A DNA stretch of 64,000 bases from Phormidesmis sp963710175 (GCA_963710175.1 CAVPZC010000001.1:558001-622000), one strand, 5' to 3'. Shown: positions 34,481-43,836, numbered from the stretch's first letter. Notes: generated by a model not told the origin, from the letters alone. A program made the numbers and translations.

Positions 34481-35602
34481 TCAGTCATTCATGCGGGCCG
34501 ACAGCGAGATCAGACGGTTGGTCAAATCAGCTTGAATTTGCTTGCGCTCCAGTGTTTGGGCCAGGGTCAGCGCCCTTTGAAAGGCATCATAGGCAGCGGC
34601 TAGCTCACCGTTGTCCTGGTAGATTTCTCCGATTGTGCGCAGGGTAAGCAAGCGCTGCCAGTCGTCGCCAGTCCGCAGCGTCAGATCAATTCGGTCATCG
34701 AGATAGGCTGCTAGCTGCGCTGGTTCGTTGCGCTGACGATAAATGGCAATCAGGCCGTCAATTGCCCGCAGCTGAATGTAAGGGTCGTCAATATCGCGGG
34801 CCAGAGAAAGCGAGAGGCGATAAGCGCCAATGGCTGATCGAATTTGGCCGGTGGCAAGGTAGACATCGCCCAGATTGCTGTCGGTATTGGCCTGCCCGGC
34901 GTAGTCGCGGGCGCGGGCGCGGTAGTTAGCGGCTATTTCATAGTATCTGCGGGCGTCGTTGGTTTGCCCTTGAGCGACGGCAATCAGCCCCAGGTTGCTC
35001 ATCGATAGGCCGATGCCGCTTTCACTGTCGACGTTTTGAGCGATCACCAACCCTTCTGTAAAGGCGACCTGAGCCGCATTTAAATCACCACTTTGGAGGA
35101 TGAGCGTGCCAAGGTTATTAAGCGCCAGAATTTGATCGCTAAAGTTAAGATTGCTGCGGGCGATCGCCAGCTGCTGCCGCACCACCCGCTCGGCCTCGCT
35201 ATATTGGCCCAGCTGAGCGTAGATCTTGACCAGCTGTTCGTAGGCCTCGCCCATGCCGACAAAATCGCCCAGGTAGTAGTAGGCATCAGCAGCTAAGCGA
35301 AGCGCTGTAATCGCCGCTGTGTCATCTCCTTGGGCAATTTTTTCCTGACCCAGCAGCAAAAATTGATCGGCGACATCGCGCTGCTCGCGCACGGTCTCCT
35401 GCACCGGCCTGTGGAGTTGCTCGGTCAGGCTGCTAGCCGCTTTGGCAGGTACGCCGGTAGCTAGGGTGATCGCCAGCGCAGCAGCAGCCAGCGAGCTCAG
35501 ACGATAACTGCTATCTATATCCCAACGATCTCTCTGCCAGCGACCCATAGCCTTCCTCAACCCCAGCGGTATAGCCCAGTCTTGCCAGGCCGTTGCAGGC
35601 AT
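34481..35602 (-). CDS. Tetratricopeptide-repeat protein with N-terminal signal/anchor
   Basis: The protein has 373 residues. A hydrophobic segment (LSSLAAAALAITLATGVPAKAAS, about 34-56) looks like a signal peptide with an AKA-A cleavage site. The true start may be the Met at residue 19 rather than the first. The rest is TPR helices with the usual W/L..G..Y...G....A...Y pattern, such as IAQGDDTAAITALRLAADAY, LGQYSEAERVVRQQLAIARS and YRARARDYAGQANTDSNLGDVYLATGQ (overlapping repeats). It is probably a periplasmic or thylakoid-lumen scaffold. It lies 13 bp downstream of the sigma-like gene, in the same operon. Partner unknown. Confidence 0.85.
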   Translation of the reverse strand: MPATAWQDWAIPLGLRKAMGRWQRDRWDIDSSYRLSSLAAAALAITLATGVPAKAASSLTEQLHRPVQETVREQRDVADQFLLLGQEKIAQGDDTAAITALRLAADAYYYLGDFVGMGEAYEQLVKIYAQLGQYSEAERVVRQQLAIARSNLNFSDQILALNNLGTLILQSGDLNAAQVAFTEGLVIAQNVDSESGIGLSMSNLGLIAVAQGQTNDARRYYEIAANYRARARDYAGQANTDSNLGDVYLATGQIRSAIGAYRLSLSLARDIDDPYIQLRAIDGLIAIYRQRNEPAQLAAYLDDRIDLTLRTGDDWQRLLTLRTIGEIYQDNGELAAAYDAFQRALTLAQTLERKQIQADLTNRLISLSARMND

Positions 35603-35615
35603 AAGGTACCCAAAT

Positions 35616-36347
35616 TTAGCCCACTGGCAGATTCAATTCGTCAAATTCAATTGTCATCAGGCCTGTCAATGCTTCAGAGGTAGCCGGTGCGGTCGCCGCA
35701 GGCCGGTCTAAATAGATGGCCTGGATATCTTCAGGAATGGCCCGTTCTAAGGCGCTATAGGCTACTTCTAGCTCTGCTTGCACTGCCTGAGGCGACATCT
35801 GTGCGCCTTCGGCTTGCAGGTAGGCAGCAATTCGGGTTTCGCTCCAATGAAAGGTTTGAGCCATTAAAACTATCAGTCGGTGTTGAGGAGAGAGGCTTTC
35901 GAGGGCGCGCTCGGTGTAGCACCACAGCGGCGGTGGCGCATCGCTGAGGGCATAGTGGATAGATTCTACTTCCGGCAATACAGCCTGATTGATGTAAGCT
36001 GCCGTGAGATTGATCAGCCACTTTTGCAGAGAAAAATCTGCTCTGGAATCTGAGGGGCTGGCCTTTGATTGAGCATTAAGCACAGAGAGATCAAGGCCGC
36101 CCAGTTCATTGAGGATATGCCGCCAGGTGAGCGCAAATAGGTAGCCAGCCTGGACGGGCGATCGCGCTGAATGGCGAATCAGTGAGTAGACCACCGGGCT
36201 GTAGCGACAAAATAGCGCAGTAAAGAACTTGCCGTCAGAAGGCGACTTTTGCAGCTTTTTGATCAGCTCATAGTCATTGCAATGAGCTAGCGTTTTCACT
36301 AAGAGGTGATCACATTCAGGAAAAGTGGGAATTTTCACAGGAGTCAA
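35616..36347 (-). CDS. Sigma-70-like protein (ECF/group-3 related)
   Basis: This 243-residue protein has an N-terminal region-2-like helix set (FTALFCRYSPVVYSLIRHSA, then LFALTWRHILNELG, about 45-90). A C-terminal region-4-like helix-turn-helix follows (LSPQHRLIVLMAQTFHWSETRIAAYL, about 165-190, in two parts). The arrangement suits a small alternative sigma factor. Overall similarity is weak, and the -10-binding aromatic residues are partly lost, so it could be a degenerate, non-promoter-binding relative. The TPR gene follows immediately downstream and might encode a partner. Called by fold logic rather than by strong motif match. Confidence 0.65.
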   Translation of the reverse strand: MTPVKIPTFPECDHLLVKTLAHCNDYELIKKLQKSPSDGKFFTALFCRYSPVVYSLIRHSARSPVQAGYLFALTWRHILNELGGLDLSVLNAQSKASPSDSRADFSLQKWLINLTAAYINQAVLPEVESIHYALSDAPPPLWCYTERALESLSPQHRLIVLMAQTFHWSETRIAAYLQAEGAQMSPQAVQAELEVAYSALERAIPEDIQAIYLDRPAATAPATSEALTGLMTIEFDELNLPVG

Positions 36348-36580
36348 TCAAAACGCAGTAAATGGCAATGAGAGGAGGGAGTCGTCTGAAGCAACCGTTA
36401 TCTGTTAGAACTTTTGATGTATCAATCAGGTTTTGTTGATATCTAACCCTCAGCAGGTTGCCCAAAGTCCGCTTCTAGCTATCAGCTATGATCTAGTTAC
36501 CTATGAGAATGCCTGTCGTAAACTAGAGGTAGACTCTCTCCCAATCGAAGTTTTCAGTTTTATAGAAACTGCTCCCTGCT

Positions 36581-37189
36581 ATGATCATGAGCTCTTTCCC
36601 CCAAACGCTAGCGGCCAATGTCTTTCAAGGGTTGCCGCTAGACGCGCTAGTGTCCACCCAGGGCATTATGGTGATGCTGCTGGTGGCCTATGCCGGGGCG
36701 ATGTGGGCGTTTTTGAGCAGTGCCCCCAAAGTTCACACGGTGATGGTGTCCGATTTGGACCTAGCCCGTCGTTTCTATGAGGGTGCGCTCAATCTATCGG
36801 CGGCAGAGGTGCCCCTGCACTACTATTACAACTATGAGCAGACGCTAGGGACAGCTGGCATCGACCCGATGTTTGGTTCGTTGGGCTCTTCTACAAGCTC
36901 TTTGGGAGGCTCTACTGGCCTGAGCCGACCTGGCGGTGCCTACAGCAGCCCGGACGGTCTGTGGTATCAGCTCAAGAAAAATACTCAGCTGCATGTGATT
37001 GCCGGGGCGAGTTTGGGCAATCGCAACCGCCAGCGCCACGTGTGTTTTGACCATAGCTGCCTAGAGTATCTGCTGATGCAGATACAAACTAGAGGGATTC
37101 GTCATAAGCTGCGGCGCGATCGCCCCCTCAACTTCTTAGTTAAAGACTTAGAGGGTGAAGTCATTGAGATGGCTGAAGTCGAAAACTAA
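36581..37189 (+). CDS. Glyoxalase/VOC-like protein with N-terminal membrane helix
   Basis: This 202-residue protein has a hydrophobic helix at about 29-46 (IMVMLLVAYAGAMWAFLS). A VOC-like fold follows: KVHTVMVSDLDLARRFYEGALNL is the classic first beta-alpha unit, and RQRHVCFDHSCLEYLLMQIQ plus GEVIEMAEVEN match the second half. A Gly/Ser-rich insert (SLGSSTSSLGGSTGLSRPGG) separates them. Metal ligands typical of glyoxalase I are not clearly conserved. A second ATG two codons downstream (36587) is equally possible. Substrate unknown. Confidence 0.72.
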   Translation: MIMSSFPQTLAANVFQGLPLDALVSTQGIMVMLLVAYAGAMWAFLSSAPKVHTVMVSDLDLARRFYEGALNLSAAEVPLHYYYNYEQTLGTAGIDPMFGSLGSSTSSLGGSTGLSRPGGAYSSPDGLWYQLKKNTQLHVIAGASLGNRNRQRHVCFDHSCLEYLLMQIQTRGIRHKLRRDRPLNFLVKDLEGEVIEMAEVEN

Positions 37190-37230
37190 ATATCACAACT
37201 CACAGCAGTTTCAATTAAGCAGGTTATGCC

Positions 37231-38280
37231 ATGAATGGTTTGGCTGAGTGGATAGCGTCTGGGCGGGTCTTCTCGCCTCTATCAGCTCTGACCCTAACAG
37301 CGGATTTGATGACAGATACCCTAGCCGCGTGCGCTCCAGTCATAGGCGTTTTTCAATCGCCGGGTCCAGAGATTGTCAGCATTGGCCCTTTTACACTGCG
37401 CTGGTATGGCTTACTGATCGCCTCAGCGGTGCTGATTGGCGTAGCGCTGTCTCAGTACATCGCCAAAAGACGTGGCGTCGACCCTGAAAAGGTGGGTGAT
37501 TTGGTGATCTGGCTGGTGATTGCGGCCATTCCCTGCGCTCGCCTGTACTACGTACTTTTTGAGTGGCAGTCCTACGCAGCCCGACCTGCTGATATCTTGG
37601 CTATTTGGAAAGGCGGCATCGCGATTCACGGGGCAGTATTGGGCGGTACCCTTGCCACCTGGCTATTTGCCCGGTTTAACCGGCTCTCGTTCTGGCAGCT
37701 GGCTGATATCATCGCCCCGTCGCTCATTTTGGGGCAGGCAATCGGTCGCTGGGGCAACTTTTTCAACTCCGAAGCGTTTGGTGGCCCTACTGACTTGCCC
37801 TGGAAACTGTTTATTCCTCTGGCCAATCGACCGGCTGCCTACCGGGAGTTTGAATACTTTCATCCCACTTTTCTATATGAGTCTCTGTGGAATTTAGGCG
37901 TTTTTGCGCTGTTGATGAGTCTGTTCTTTTGGGGCCTGAAGCGACCTGGCCGGTTGAGAGCAGGCACCTTGTTTTTGGTCTATATGATTGCCTACGGCGC
38001 AGGCCGAGTCTGGATTGAAGGACTGCGTACTGACAGCTTGATGGTCGGTCCTTTACGCATGGCTCAGATCATCAGCTTGGTCACCATTGCCCTGGGCTGG
38101 TTGGGCTTAATTTGGACCTACGGCCTGGGCAAGCGATTGCCCGATACGGTGGTAGAGACCAATTCTTCTAGGCAGACAAAGCCGCTCAGCTCAAGCAGTC
38201 GCAGTTTGGGCCAGCAGCCCGGTCGTGATTCTGGTCGTGACTCTGGTCGCGGCCAGAACAAAGCAGATGATCGCGATTAG
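37231..38280 (+). CDS. lgt: Prolipoprotein diacylglyceryl transferase
   Basis: This 349-residue inner-membrane enzyme transfers diacylglycerol from phosphatidylglycerol to the lipobox cysteine of prolipoproteins. Core motifs are PGPEIVSIGPFTLRWYGLLI, GAVLGGTLATWLF, the Lgt signature GQAIGRWGNFFNSEAFGGPT (with the essential Arg and Asn) and YESLWNLGVFALLM. The first 40 residues form an extension not usual for Lgt, so translation may begin at an internal Met (for example MTDTLAAC). The C-terminal tail is Arg/Ser/Gly-rich and repetitive (GRDSGRDSGRGQ). Substrate lipoproteins in this window include the PhnD-like binding protein. Confidence 0.95.
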   Translation: MNGLAEWIASGRVFSPLSALTLTADLMTDTLAACAPVIGVFQSPGPEIVSIGPFTLRWYGLLIASAVLIGVALSQYIAKRRGVDPEKVGDLVIWLVIAAIPCARLYYVLFEWQSYAARPADILAIWKGGIAIHGAVLGGTLATWLFARFNRLSFWQLADIIAPSLILGQAIGRWGNFFNSEAFGGPTDLPWKLFIPLANRPAAYREFEYFHPTFLYESLWNLGVFALLMSLFFWGLKRPGRLRAGTLFLVYMIAYGAGRVWIEGLRTDSLMVGPLRMAQIISLVTIALGWLGLIWTYGLGKRLPDTVVETNSSRQTKPLSSSSRSLGQQPGRDSGRDSGRGQNKADDRD

Positions 38281-38290
38281 TCAAGCTATC

Positions 38291-38333
38291 AAAAGACAAA
38301 AAAAGCCCCAAGGACCTTGCGACCTCGGGGCTT
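38291..38333 (-). terminator. Orphan intrinsic terminator on the minus strand
   Basis: AAGCCCCAAGG (38303-38313) and CCTCGGGGCTT (38323-38333) form an 11-bp stem with a 9-nt loop. Read on the minus strand the one non-Watson-Crick position is a G-U wobble and the stem is followed by seven T. Read on the plus strand that position is an A-C mismatch and no T-run follows. No minus-strand gene is known upstream of it, which implies an unannotated minus transcript. Confidence 0.75.
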
Positions 38334-38529
38334 AGAATCAGGGTGCATCTACAAACCAAGATGCCGGATTTCTTCGCCATATCGTGAGATTTACTAGCCG
38401 CTTTATTTACTCTTCAAGAAGTTGCTAGTGATAATAGTGAATTGATGAATATCGAAGCCTTATATCAATTTTGTTTGATTCTTTTCACAGTTTATTAGTC
38501 AGTGCTTAGTATCTTTTTAGACTCACTCT

Positions 38530-39510
38530 ATGCAGGTTTTTATGGATCTCGATAAATTCTCCGACGCGATTTCTACTGTCCTCTCTCCGTCGGTCTACAT
38601 TGTCGGGGCGGGTCCTGGAGACCCCGATCTGCTAACGGTCAAAGCGCTGAAATTGATTCAGAAAGCAGATGTTTTAATCTACGCCAATTCGCTGATCCCT
38701 AAGCAAATTCTTTCTGCTATGCGGCCTGATGCAGAGAAGATAGCTACTGCCAATATGACTTTAGAAGAGATAGTGCCGCTGATGATTGCCCGAGTGCGAG
38801 CAGGGCAGTCAGTGGTGCGTCTGCACTCGGGCGATCCGAGTTTGTACAGTGCTATTCATGAGCAGATGGTGCGTTTGAATGAAGCTGCTGTGCCCGTTGA
38901 AGTGGTGCCGGGCATTAGCGCCTTTCAAGCGGCGGCGGCCAAGTTACAGGTAGAGCTGACGATTCCAGGTCAGGTGCAAAGCATTATTTTGACTCGGATC
39001 GGTGGCCGTACCCAGGTGCCACCCACTGAAGAATTGGCGGGTTTGGCGGCTCATCAGGCCAGTCTGTGCCTTTACCTGAGCGCGCGCCATGTGGAGGCTT
39101 CTCAGGTTCAGCTGCTGGCTCACTATCCGCCGCAAACGCCAGTGGCTATCTGCTTCCGGGTGGGTTGGCCGGATGAACAAATTCAGGTGGTGCCGCTTGC
39201 GCAAATGGCTCAGGTTAGCGCAGCTGAGAAACTGGTGCGGACGACGCTCTACATTATTTCGCCAGCGCTAGCTACTGCCAGCGGATCTGTGCGATCGCGT
39301 CTCTATAGCCCAACTCATACCCATCTATTCAGACCTGGAGAGAGTGCCAACGCCCCAGCTAGCCCCTCAGCGACAGCCGAGAAGTCTGTAGAATCGTTAC
39401 CGCTGAGGGCTACTTCTGGCAATGCGCAGGATACTGCAAAGACGGCAGCCTCAACCGTGGGGCAAAGCAGCAGTCAAATCAAGCAAGAACGGGAGCAAGC
39501 CAGACAATGA
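38530..39510 (+). CDS. cobM: Precorrin-4 C11-methyltransferase
   Basis: This 326-residue SAM-dependent tetrapyrrole methylase methylates C11 of precorrin-4 in corrin synthesis. VYIVGAGPGDPDLLTVKALK is the first family signature, and VVRLHSGDPSLYSAIHEQM is the second. VEVVPGISAFQAAAAKLQVELT and the TIPGQVQSIILTRIGGRT motif are specific for CobM/CbiF. The last 70 residues are a Ser/Ala/Gln-rich tail not needed for catalysis. The stop overlaps the next gene by 4 nt (ATGA), indicating coupling. Confidence 0.95.
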   Translation: MQVFMDLDKFSDAISTVLSPSVYIVGAGPGDPDLLTVKALKLIQKADVLIYANSLIPKQILSAMRPDAEKIATANMTLEEIVPLMIARVRAGQSVVRLHSGDPSLYSAIHEQMVRLNEAAVPVEVVPGISAFQAAAAKLQVELTIPGQVQSIILTRIGGRTQVPPTEELAGLAAHQASLCLYLSARHVEASQVQLLAHYPPQTPVAICFRVGWPDEQIQVVPLAQMAQVSAAEKLVRTTLYIISPALATASGSVRSRLYSPTHTHLFRPGESANAPASPSATAEKSVESLPLRATSGNAQDTAKTAASTVGQSSSQIKQEREQARQ

Positions 39511-40019
39511 ATTATTTGGTGGCTGTATTGGGCGATCGCATCCAGGCAGAAGAAGTGTACTCCGCGCTAGAAACCGCTAACATCGCGATGGAAAAAGTCT
39601 CCATACTCGGTCGAGGCTACAAATCCGCTGACGAATACGGCCTGATCGACCCCAACGAAACCGCCTGGAAGCAGATCAAGCAGTTGGCTTTTTGGACAAT
39701 TCCCTTCGGGTTTGTCGGTGGCTTTGCTTTTAACGCGGTTACCGGACTCGATACCTTTCCCTGGGCGGGAACCTTAGGCAACCAGATTATCGGTGGTCTA
39801 TTAGGGGCTGGTGCAGGTGCGATGGGCGGCTTTTTTATTGGGGGTGGCGTCGGTATTGGCTTTGGTAGCGGCGATGCGGTGTCCTATCGCAATCGACTGA
39901 ACGATGGCAAATACTTGGTTGTCGTCAAGGGCTCAGAAGGCCTCATCTCCCAAGCTAGTCAAATTATTCGTCCTTTTCGTCCCGAAAATATGCAGGGCTA
40001 TACCGAACCCCTTGCTTAA
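39507..40019 (+). CDS. Glycine-rich membrane protein, general-stress-protein-like
   Basis: The protein has 170 residues. The N-terminal 45 residues form a beta-alpha-beta unit (YLVAVLGDRIQAEEVYSALE) resembling the ferredoxin-like part of Bacillus GSP17M proteins. Two Gly/Ala-rich hydrophobic stretches follow: FWTIPFGFVGGFAFNAVTG and IIGGLLGAGAGAMGGFFIGG. The C-terminal segment GKYLVVVKGSEGLISQASQI repeats the beta pattern. It is probably a small integral membrane protein. Coupled to cobM by a 4-nt overlap, but a role in cobalamin synthesis is not implied. Family not named with certainty. Confidence 0.75.
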   Translation: MNYLVAVLGDRIQAEEVYSALETANIAMEKVSILGRGYKSADEYGLIDPNETAWKQIKQLAFWTIPFGFVGGFAFNAVTGLDTFPWAGTLGNQIIGGLLGAGAGAMGGFFIGGGVGIGFGSGDAVSYRNRLNDGKYLVVVKGSEGLISQASQIIRPFRPENMQGYTEPLA

Positions 40020-40200
40020 CTAACTTTTCCAGAAGTAGCCCGCTGGAATTGCTCGCCCTATCCCGTCTGAGGCAATGACTCTAAGGCTATGATAGATGTC
40101 TAACTCATACCGACTGTGAGCTAGGCGGCGAAGCTGGCCGCTGACCTGGCGCGATCCTCTTTTCCTCTCCCGCAGAAAACTTGCAAAGAACATTTTGTCT

Positions 40201-42333
40201 ATGAGCGTTATTTCTTCGCCTGCCACAGCAGCCCCTCTCAGCAATCCTCTATTGATTGGCAGTGGCCTTCCTCCCTTCGATGAGATTAAAGCTGAGCATG
40301 TGGTCCCTGGCATTGAGCAGCTACTCCAAGACCTGACTGAATCACTGGTATCCCTAGAGAAGATTTTAGAAAATCAGCTGCACTCTTCGGTTCTGCCGAC
40401 CTGGGAGGACATCGTTACGCCGCTGACCGCTATTGCCGAAAAGCTCAGCTGGAGCTGGGGAATCATCGGCCATTTGATGGGGGTAAAGAATAGCCCTGAG
40501 CTGCGTTCAGCCTATGAGCAGGTTCAGCCGCAGCTGGTGCAGTTCTCCAACCAGCTCAGTCAAAGTCATGCGGTTTATCAGGCGCTCAAGCAGCTGCGCT
40601 CAAGCGACGACTGGCAGCCGCTAGTCTCAGCTCAAAAGCGTGTTGCAGAAGCGGCGTTGCGAGACGCTGAGCTATCGGGAGTAGGCCTATCGGGAGAGCC
40701 TAGAGAGAAATTTAATCAGATTCAGCAGTCCTTGGCAGAGCTGTCTACACAGTTTTCTAACCACGTTCTGGATGCTACTAAAGCTTTTAGCTTAACCCTC
40801 ACTCAGCCTGAGGAAGTGGCTGGACTGCCGCCGAGCTTGCTGAGCCTGACTGCTCAAGCCGCTCGCGATGCGGGTGAATCGGAGGCGACTGCCGATGCTG
40901 GCCCCTGGCGAATCACGCTAGATATGCCGAGCTATGTGCCCTTCTTGCGTCACAGTCAACGCCGCGATCTTAGAGAGCAGCTCTATCGCGCCTTTATCAC
41001 TCGCGCGGCGAGCGGCGACCTCGACAACGCGCCGCTGATCGAAAAGATTCTGGACTTGCGGCAGCAGCAGGCAGCGCTGTTGGGATTTGAGAACTACGCT
41101 GAGCTGAGCTTGGCTCGCAAAATGGCCCCTTCGGTGGCCGCGGTAGAAGCGCTAATGGAGGAGCTGCGATTGGCGAGCTATGACGCGGCTGCTAGCGAGC
41201 TAGAGGAGATTAAAGCTTTTGCCAAAGCTCAGGGTGCGTCTGACGATGTTAAGCAGTGGGATCTGCCGTTTTGGACAGAGCGGATGCGAGAGATTCAGTT
41301 TGATCTCAATGACGAGGCGCTGCGGCCTTATTTTCCTTTGCCCAAGGTATTAGATGGGCTGTTTGGTCTAGCAGAGCGGCTGTTTGGCATCGCGATCTCA
41401 GCGGCGGATGGTCAGGCCCCGGTTTGGCATCCTCAGGTGCGCTACTTTCAGGTGGCTAACGCTGCCGATGGCCGAGCGATCGCTCACTTTTACCTCGACC
41501 CCTACAGCCGCCCGGCGGAAAAGCGCGGCGGCGCGTGGATGGATGAATGTATCGGACGCGCCCGCCTCAGCGCTGACGCTGTTCGTCTGCCGGTGGCCTA
41601 CTTGGTGTGCAACCAGTCACCTCCGGTCGATGGCAAGCCCAGCCTGATGACCTTCCGTGAGGTAGAAACGCTCTTTCACGAGTTCGGCCATGGCTTGCAG
41701 CATATGCTCACGCAGGTTGACTACCCCGGCGCAGCGGGCATTAACAATGTGGAATGGGACGCGGTAGAGCTGCCCAGCCAGTTTATGGAGAACTGGTGCT
41801 ATGACCGCGACACGCTCTTTGGCATGGCCCAGCACTACGAAACCGGCGCATCTCTGCCAGAAGCCGACTATCAAAAGCTGCTGGCTGCCCGGCACTTTAT
41901 GACGGGTAGTGCAATCCTGCGCCAGGTGAATTTTGGCTGGCTGGATATGGCGCTGCATTCTCAGTATCAGCCGGGCGGCAGTGAGTCGGTTTGGGCGGTG
42001 CGCGATCGCCTGGCCAAAACGACAGCAGTCATAGAGCCTTTGCCCGAAGATGCTGCTCTGTGTAGCTTTGGCCACATCTTCTCGGGAGGTTACGCAGCCG
42101 GTTACTACAGCTATTTTTGGGCAGAAGTCCTCAGCGCCGACGCCTTCGCAGCCTTTGAAGAAGCGGGCCTAGACAATTCAGCAAAAGTAGCTACCATCGG
42201 TCAGCGCTTTCGGGAAACAGTCCTAGCGCTGGGCGGCAGCCGCCATCCGATGGAGATCTTCAAAGCTTTCAGAGGCCGTGAGCCCAGTACGCAAGCACTG
42301 CTTCGCCATCGTGGTCTACCATCCGCTGCGTAG
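40201..42333 (+). CDS. prlC: M3-family oligopeptidase A
   Basis: About 710 residues from the ATG at 40201; a TTG two codons upstream is unlikely. It is a zinc metallopeptidase of thimet-oligopeptidase fold. The catalytic HEFGH lies in VETLFHEFGHGLQHMLTQVD (about residue 495), with the third ligand Glu in NNVEWDAVELPSQFMENW. HIFSGGYAAGYYSYFWAEVL is the conserved substrate-binding His/Tyr region. It degrades short peptides, including cleaved signal peptides, in the cytosol. The length is normal. It is followed by a hairpin terminator at 42466. Confidence 0.95.
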   Translation: MSVISSPATAAPLSNPLLIGSGLPPFDEIKAEHVVPGIEQLLQDLTESLVSLEKILENQLHSSVLPTWEDIVTPLTAIAEKLSWSWGIIGHLMGVKNSPELRSAYEQVQPQLVQFSNQLSQSHAVYQALKQLRSSDDWQPLVSAQKRVAEAALRDAELSGVGLSGEPREKFNQIQQSLAELSTQFSNHVLDATKAFSLTLTQPEEVAGLPPSLLSLTAQAARDAGESEATADAGPWRITLDMPSYVPFLRHSQRRDLREQLYRAFITRAASGDLDNAPLIEKILDLRQQQAALLGFENYAELSLARKMAPSVAAVEALMEELRLASYDAAASELEEIKAFAKAQGASDDVKQWDLPFWTERMREIQFDLNDEALRPYFPLPKVLDGLFGLAERLFGIAISAADGQAPVWHPQVRYFQVANAADGRAIAHFYLDPYSRPAEKRGGAWMDECIGRARLSADAVRLPVAYLVCNQSPPVDGKPSLMTFREVETLFHEFGHGLQHMLTQVDYPGAAGINNVEWDAVELPSQFMENWCYDRDTLFGMAQHYETGASLPEADYQKLLAARHFMTGSAILRQVNFGWLDMALHSQYQPGGSESVWAVRDRLAKTTAVIEPLPEDAALCSFGHIFSGGYAAGYYSYFWAEVLSADAFAAFEEAGLDNSAKVATIGQRFRETVLALGGSRHPMEIFKAFRGREPSTQALLRHRGLPSAA

Positions 42334-42465
42334 CGTCATCAATATCCTCTACCCTCAGACCGAGATATTACACGCTTTACTAATGCTTAACTGTTGACAC
42401 TTCTGGTTGAAATTTGATAAAGGCAACGCTTCATCTAGCGCTGATTATTTCGAGACGATGGCTCA

Positions 42466-42502
42466 GCCCATCTCTGACTAAGCGCCTCTAGATGGGCCTT
42501 TT
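42466..42502 (+). terminator. Probable terminator after prlC
   Basis: GCCCATCT (42466-42473) pairs with AGATGGGC (42490-42497), followed by CTTTT. It lies between prlC and the GGDEF gene. Confidence 0.6.
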
Positions 42503-42517
42503 AAGATAAGACTCATC

Positions 42518-43669
42518 ATGCTCAAAACAGTTTCTGCCGGAACAGTTGTTGCCTGGCACCATCCTAGCTATCTGAACGGTCAGCCCGATCCTATTGAGGC
42601 GGCTCTGGCCCACCGAGGCTACCAGGTTACAGCTGTTGCCCAAGAGAGCGAGGTGCTGCAAGCCTTTTCAAAGGCAGTGCCGGACTTGCTGCTGATCTAT
42701 CTACAGACTTCTAAAAAACAGGGCTATAAACTGTGCCAGAGTCTGCGTAAGCTGCCTCAGGCAGCGGCTGTGCCGATTGTTTTTGTAGGCGCTCGTAAGG
42801 GTAAAAGTGAGTCGATCAAGGCACTGCGCTGCGGCGGCAGCGAGTACTTACAGCTGCCGATGGAATCAGAAGAGTGCTGGCTGCGTATTGAGCGCCATTT
42901 GCATACTGGCGAACTGGTGCGCCGCTTGCAGGCTGACAAAGTGAATTTGCACCAGCAGATTTGGTCGTTCAACCGTATTTTGCAACAGCAGGAGCAGGAG
43001 CAGGTTTCTTTGACCGAAGAAATCGAGACTTTGCAGCGGCTCGCCTTTGTCGATAGTTTGACTCAAGTGGCCAATCGACGTAGCTTTAGCCAAAAGATTG
43101 TCGAGCTTTGGCAGGCGGCCCATCGTGACCATCAGCCTGTTTCCTTACTGCTGTGCGATATTGATTACTTCAAGCGCTACAACGATACCTATGGTCATCC
43201 GGCAGGAGATGCCTGTCTCAAAGCAGTGGCGGCGGCGCTTGTACAGGGGGCCCATCGCCATGGCGATCAAGTAGCTCGCTACGGTGGCGAAGAGTTTGCA
43301 ATTTTACTGCCGGACACCGATTCACCGGGGGCTCAGCGGGTGGCTGTGAGCGTGCAGTCAGCGATCGCGCGCGCCCAGGTTCCGCACGAAGCCTCCTTAG
43401 TGAAGCCCTACGTTAGCTTGAGCGTTGGCGTTTGCACGCTGGTGCCTGAGCAGCCGCAGAGCTGTGAGGCGCTGATCAAGGGCGCAGATGAAGCCCTCTA
43501 TACGGCTAAATTGCAGGGGCGCGATCGCACAGTAGCCAATACCCACGACGGCCTGCAGCTGGTGGTGCCTACTTACCACCACAACTACGGACCAGATACG
43601 ACCAGGCAGGCGCTGAGACAGCTGGCGAGCAATGAGGCTCCGATCCAGGCAGCCCCTGCGTCTTTGTAA
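42518..43669 (+). CDS. Diguanylate cyclase with degenerate receiver domain
   Basis: The protein has 383 residues. Residues about 8-125 have a CheY-like pattern (PDLLLIYLQTSKKQGYKLCQ and ALRCGGSEYLQLP), but the acidic pair is replaced by His-His (WHHPSY). The phospho-acceptor Asp is Tyr (LLLIY) and the conserved Lys is Gln, so phosphorylation is not expected. A coiled coil (about 135-180, QQQEQEQVSLTEEIETLQRL) leads to a GGDEF domain with RYGGEEFAILLPDTD and an intact RxxD inhibitory site (RHGD) for c-di-GMP. It is probably an active c-di-GMP synthase dimerised through the coiled coil and regulated by a non-phosphorylated sensor domain. Confidence 0.93.
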   Translation: MLKTVSAGTVVAWHHPSYLNGQPDPIEAALAHRGYQVTAVAQESEVLQAFSKAVPDLLLIYLQTSKKQGYKLCQSLRKLPQAAAVPIVFVGARKGKSESIKALRCGGSEYLQLPMESEECWLRIERHLHTGELVRRLQADKVNLHQQIWSFNRILQQQEQEQVSLTEEIETLQRLAFVDSLTQVANRRSFSQKIVELWQAAHRDHQPVSLLLCDIDYFKRYNDTYGHPAGDACLKAVAAALVQGAHRHGDQVARYGGEEFAILLPDTDSPGAQRVAVSVQSAIARAQVPHEASLVKPYVSLSVGVCTLVPEQPQSCEALIKGADEALYTAKLQGRDRTVANTHDGLQLVVPTYHHNYGPDTTRQALRQLASNEAPIQAAPASL

Positions 43670-43836
43670 ATCGACGCAGCCTTCCCCGCGCAGGCAATTT
43701 GAACCAGTGCAGTCAGGCGGGGCTAGCCTCAGGCCAGCTTGATTGCAGGCAACTCTACTGACCGCTAACTCGTTAAGATCGGTAAACTGGGTCGCTACGC
43801 CAGTAGACTATAAGCGTCGCAGGGGAGGATCTGGCT

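Noticed and set aside
36433..36780. 115-codon plus-strand frame before the VOC-like gene
   Set aside because: It overlaps the VOC-like protein in another frame and has no recognisable features.
38400..38529. Cobalamin riboswitch before cobM
   Set aside because: The region is short and AT-rich and lacks the B12-box consensus.
43670..43836. Magnesium riboswitch before mgtE
   Set aside because: The leader shows no recognisable M-box elements.
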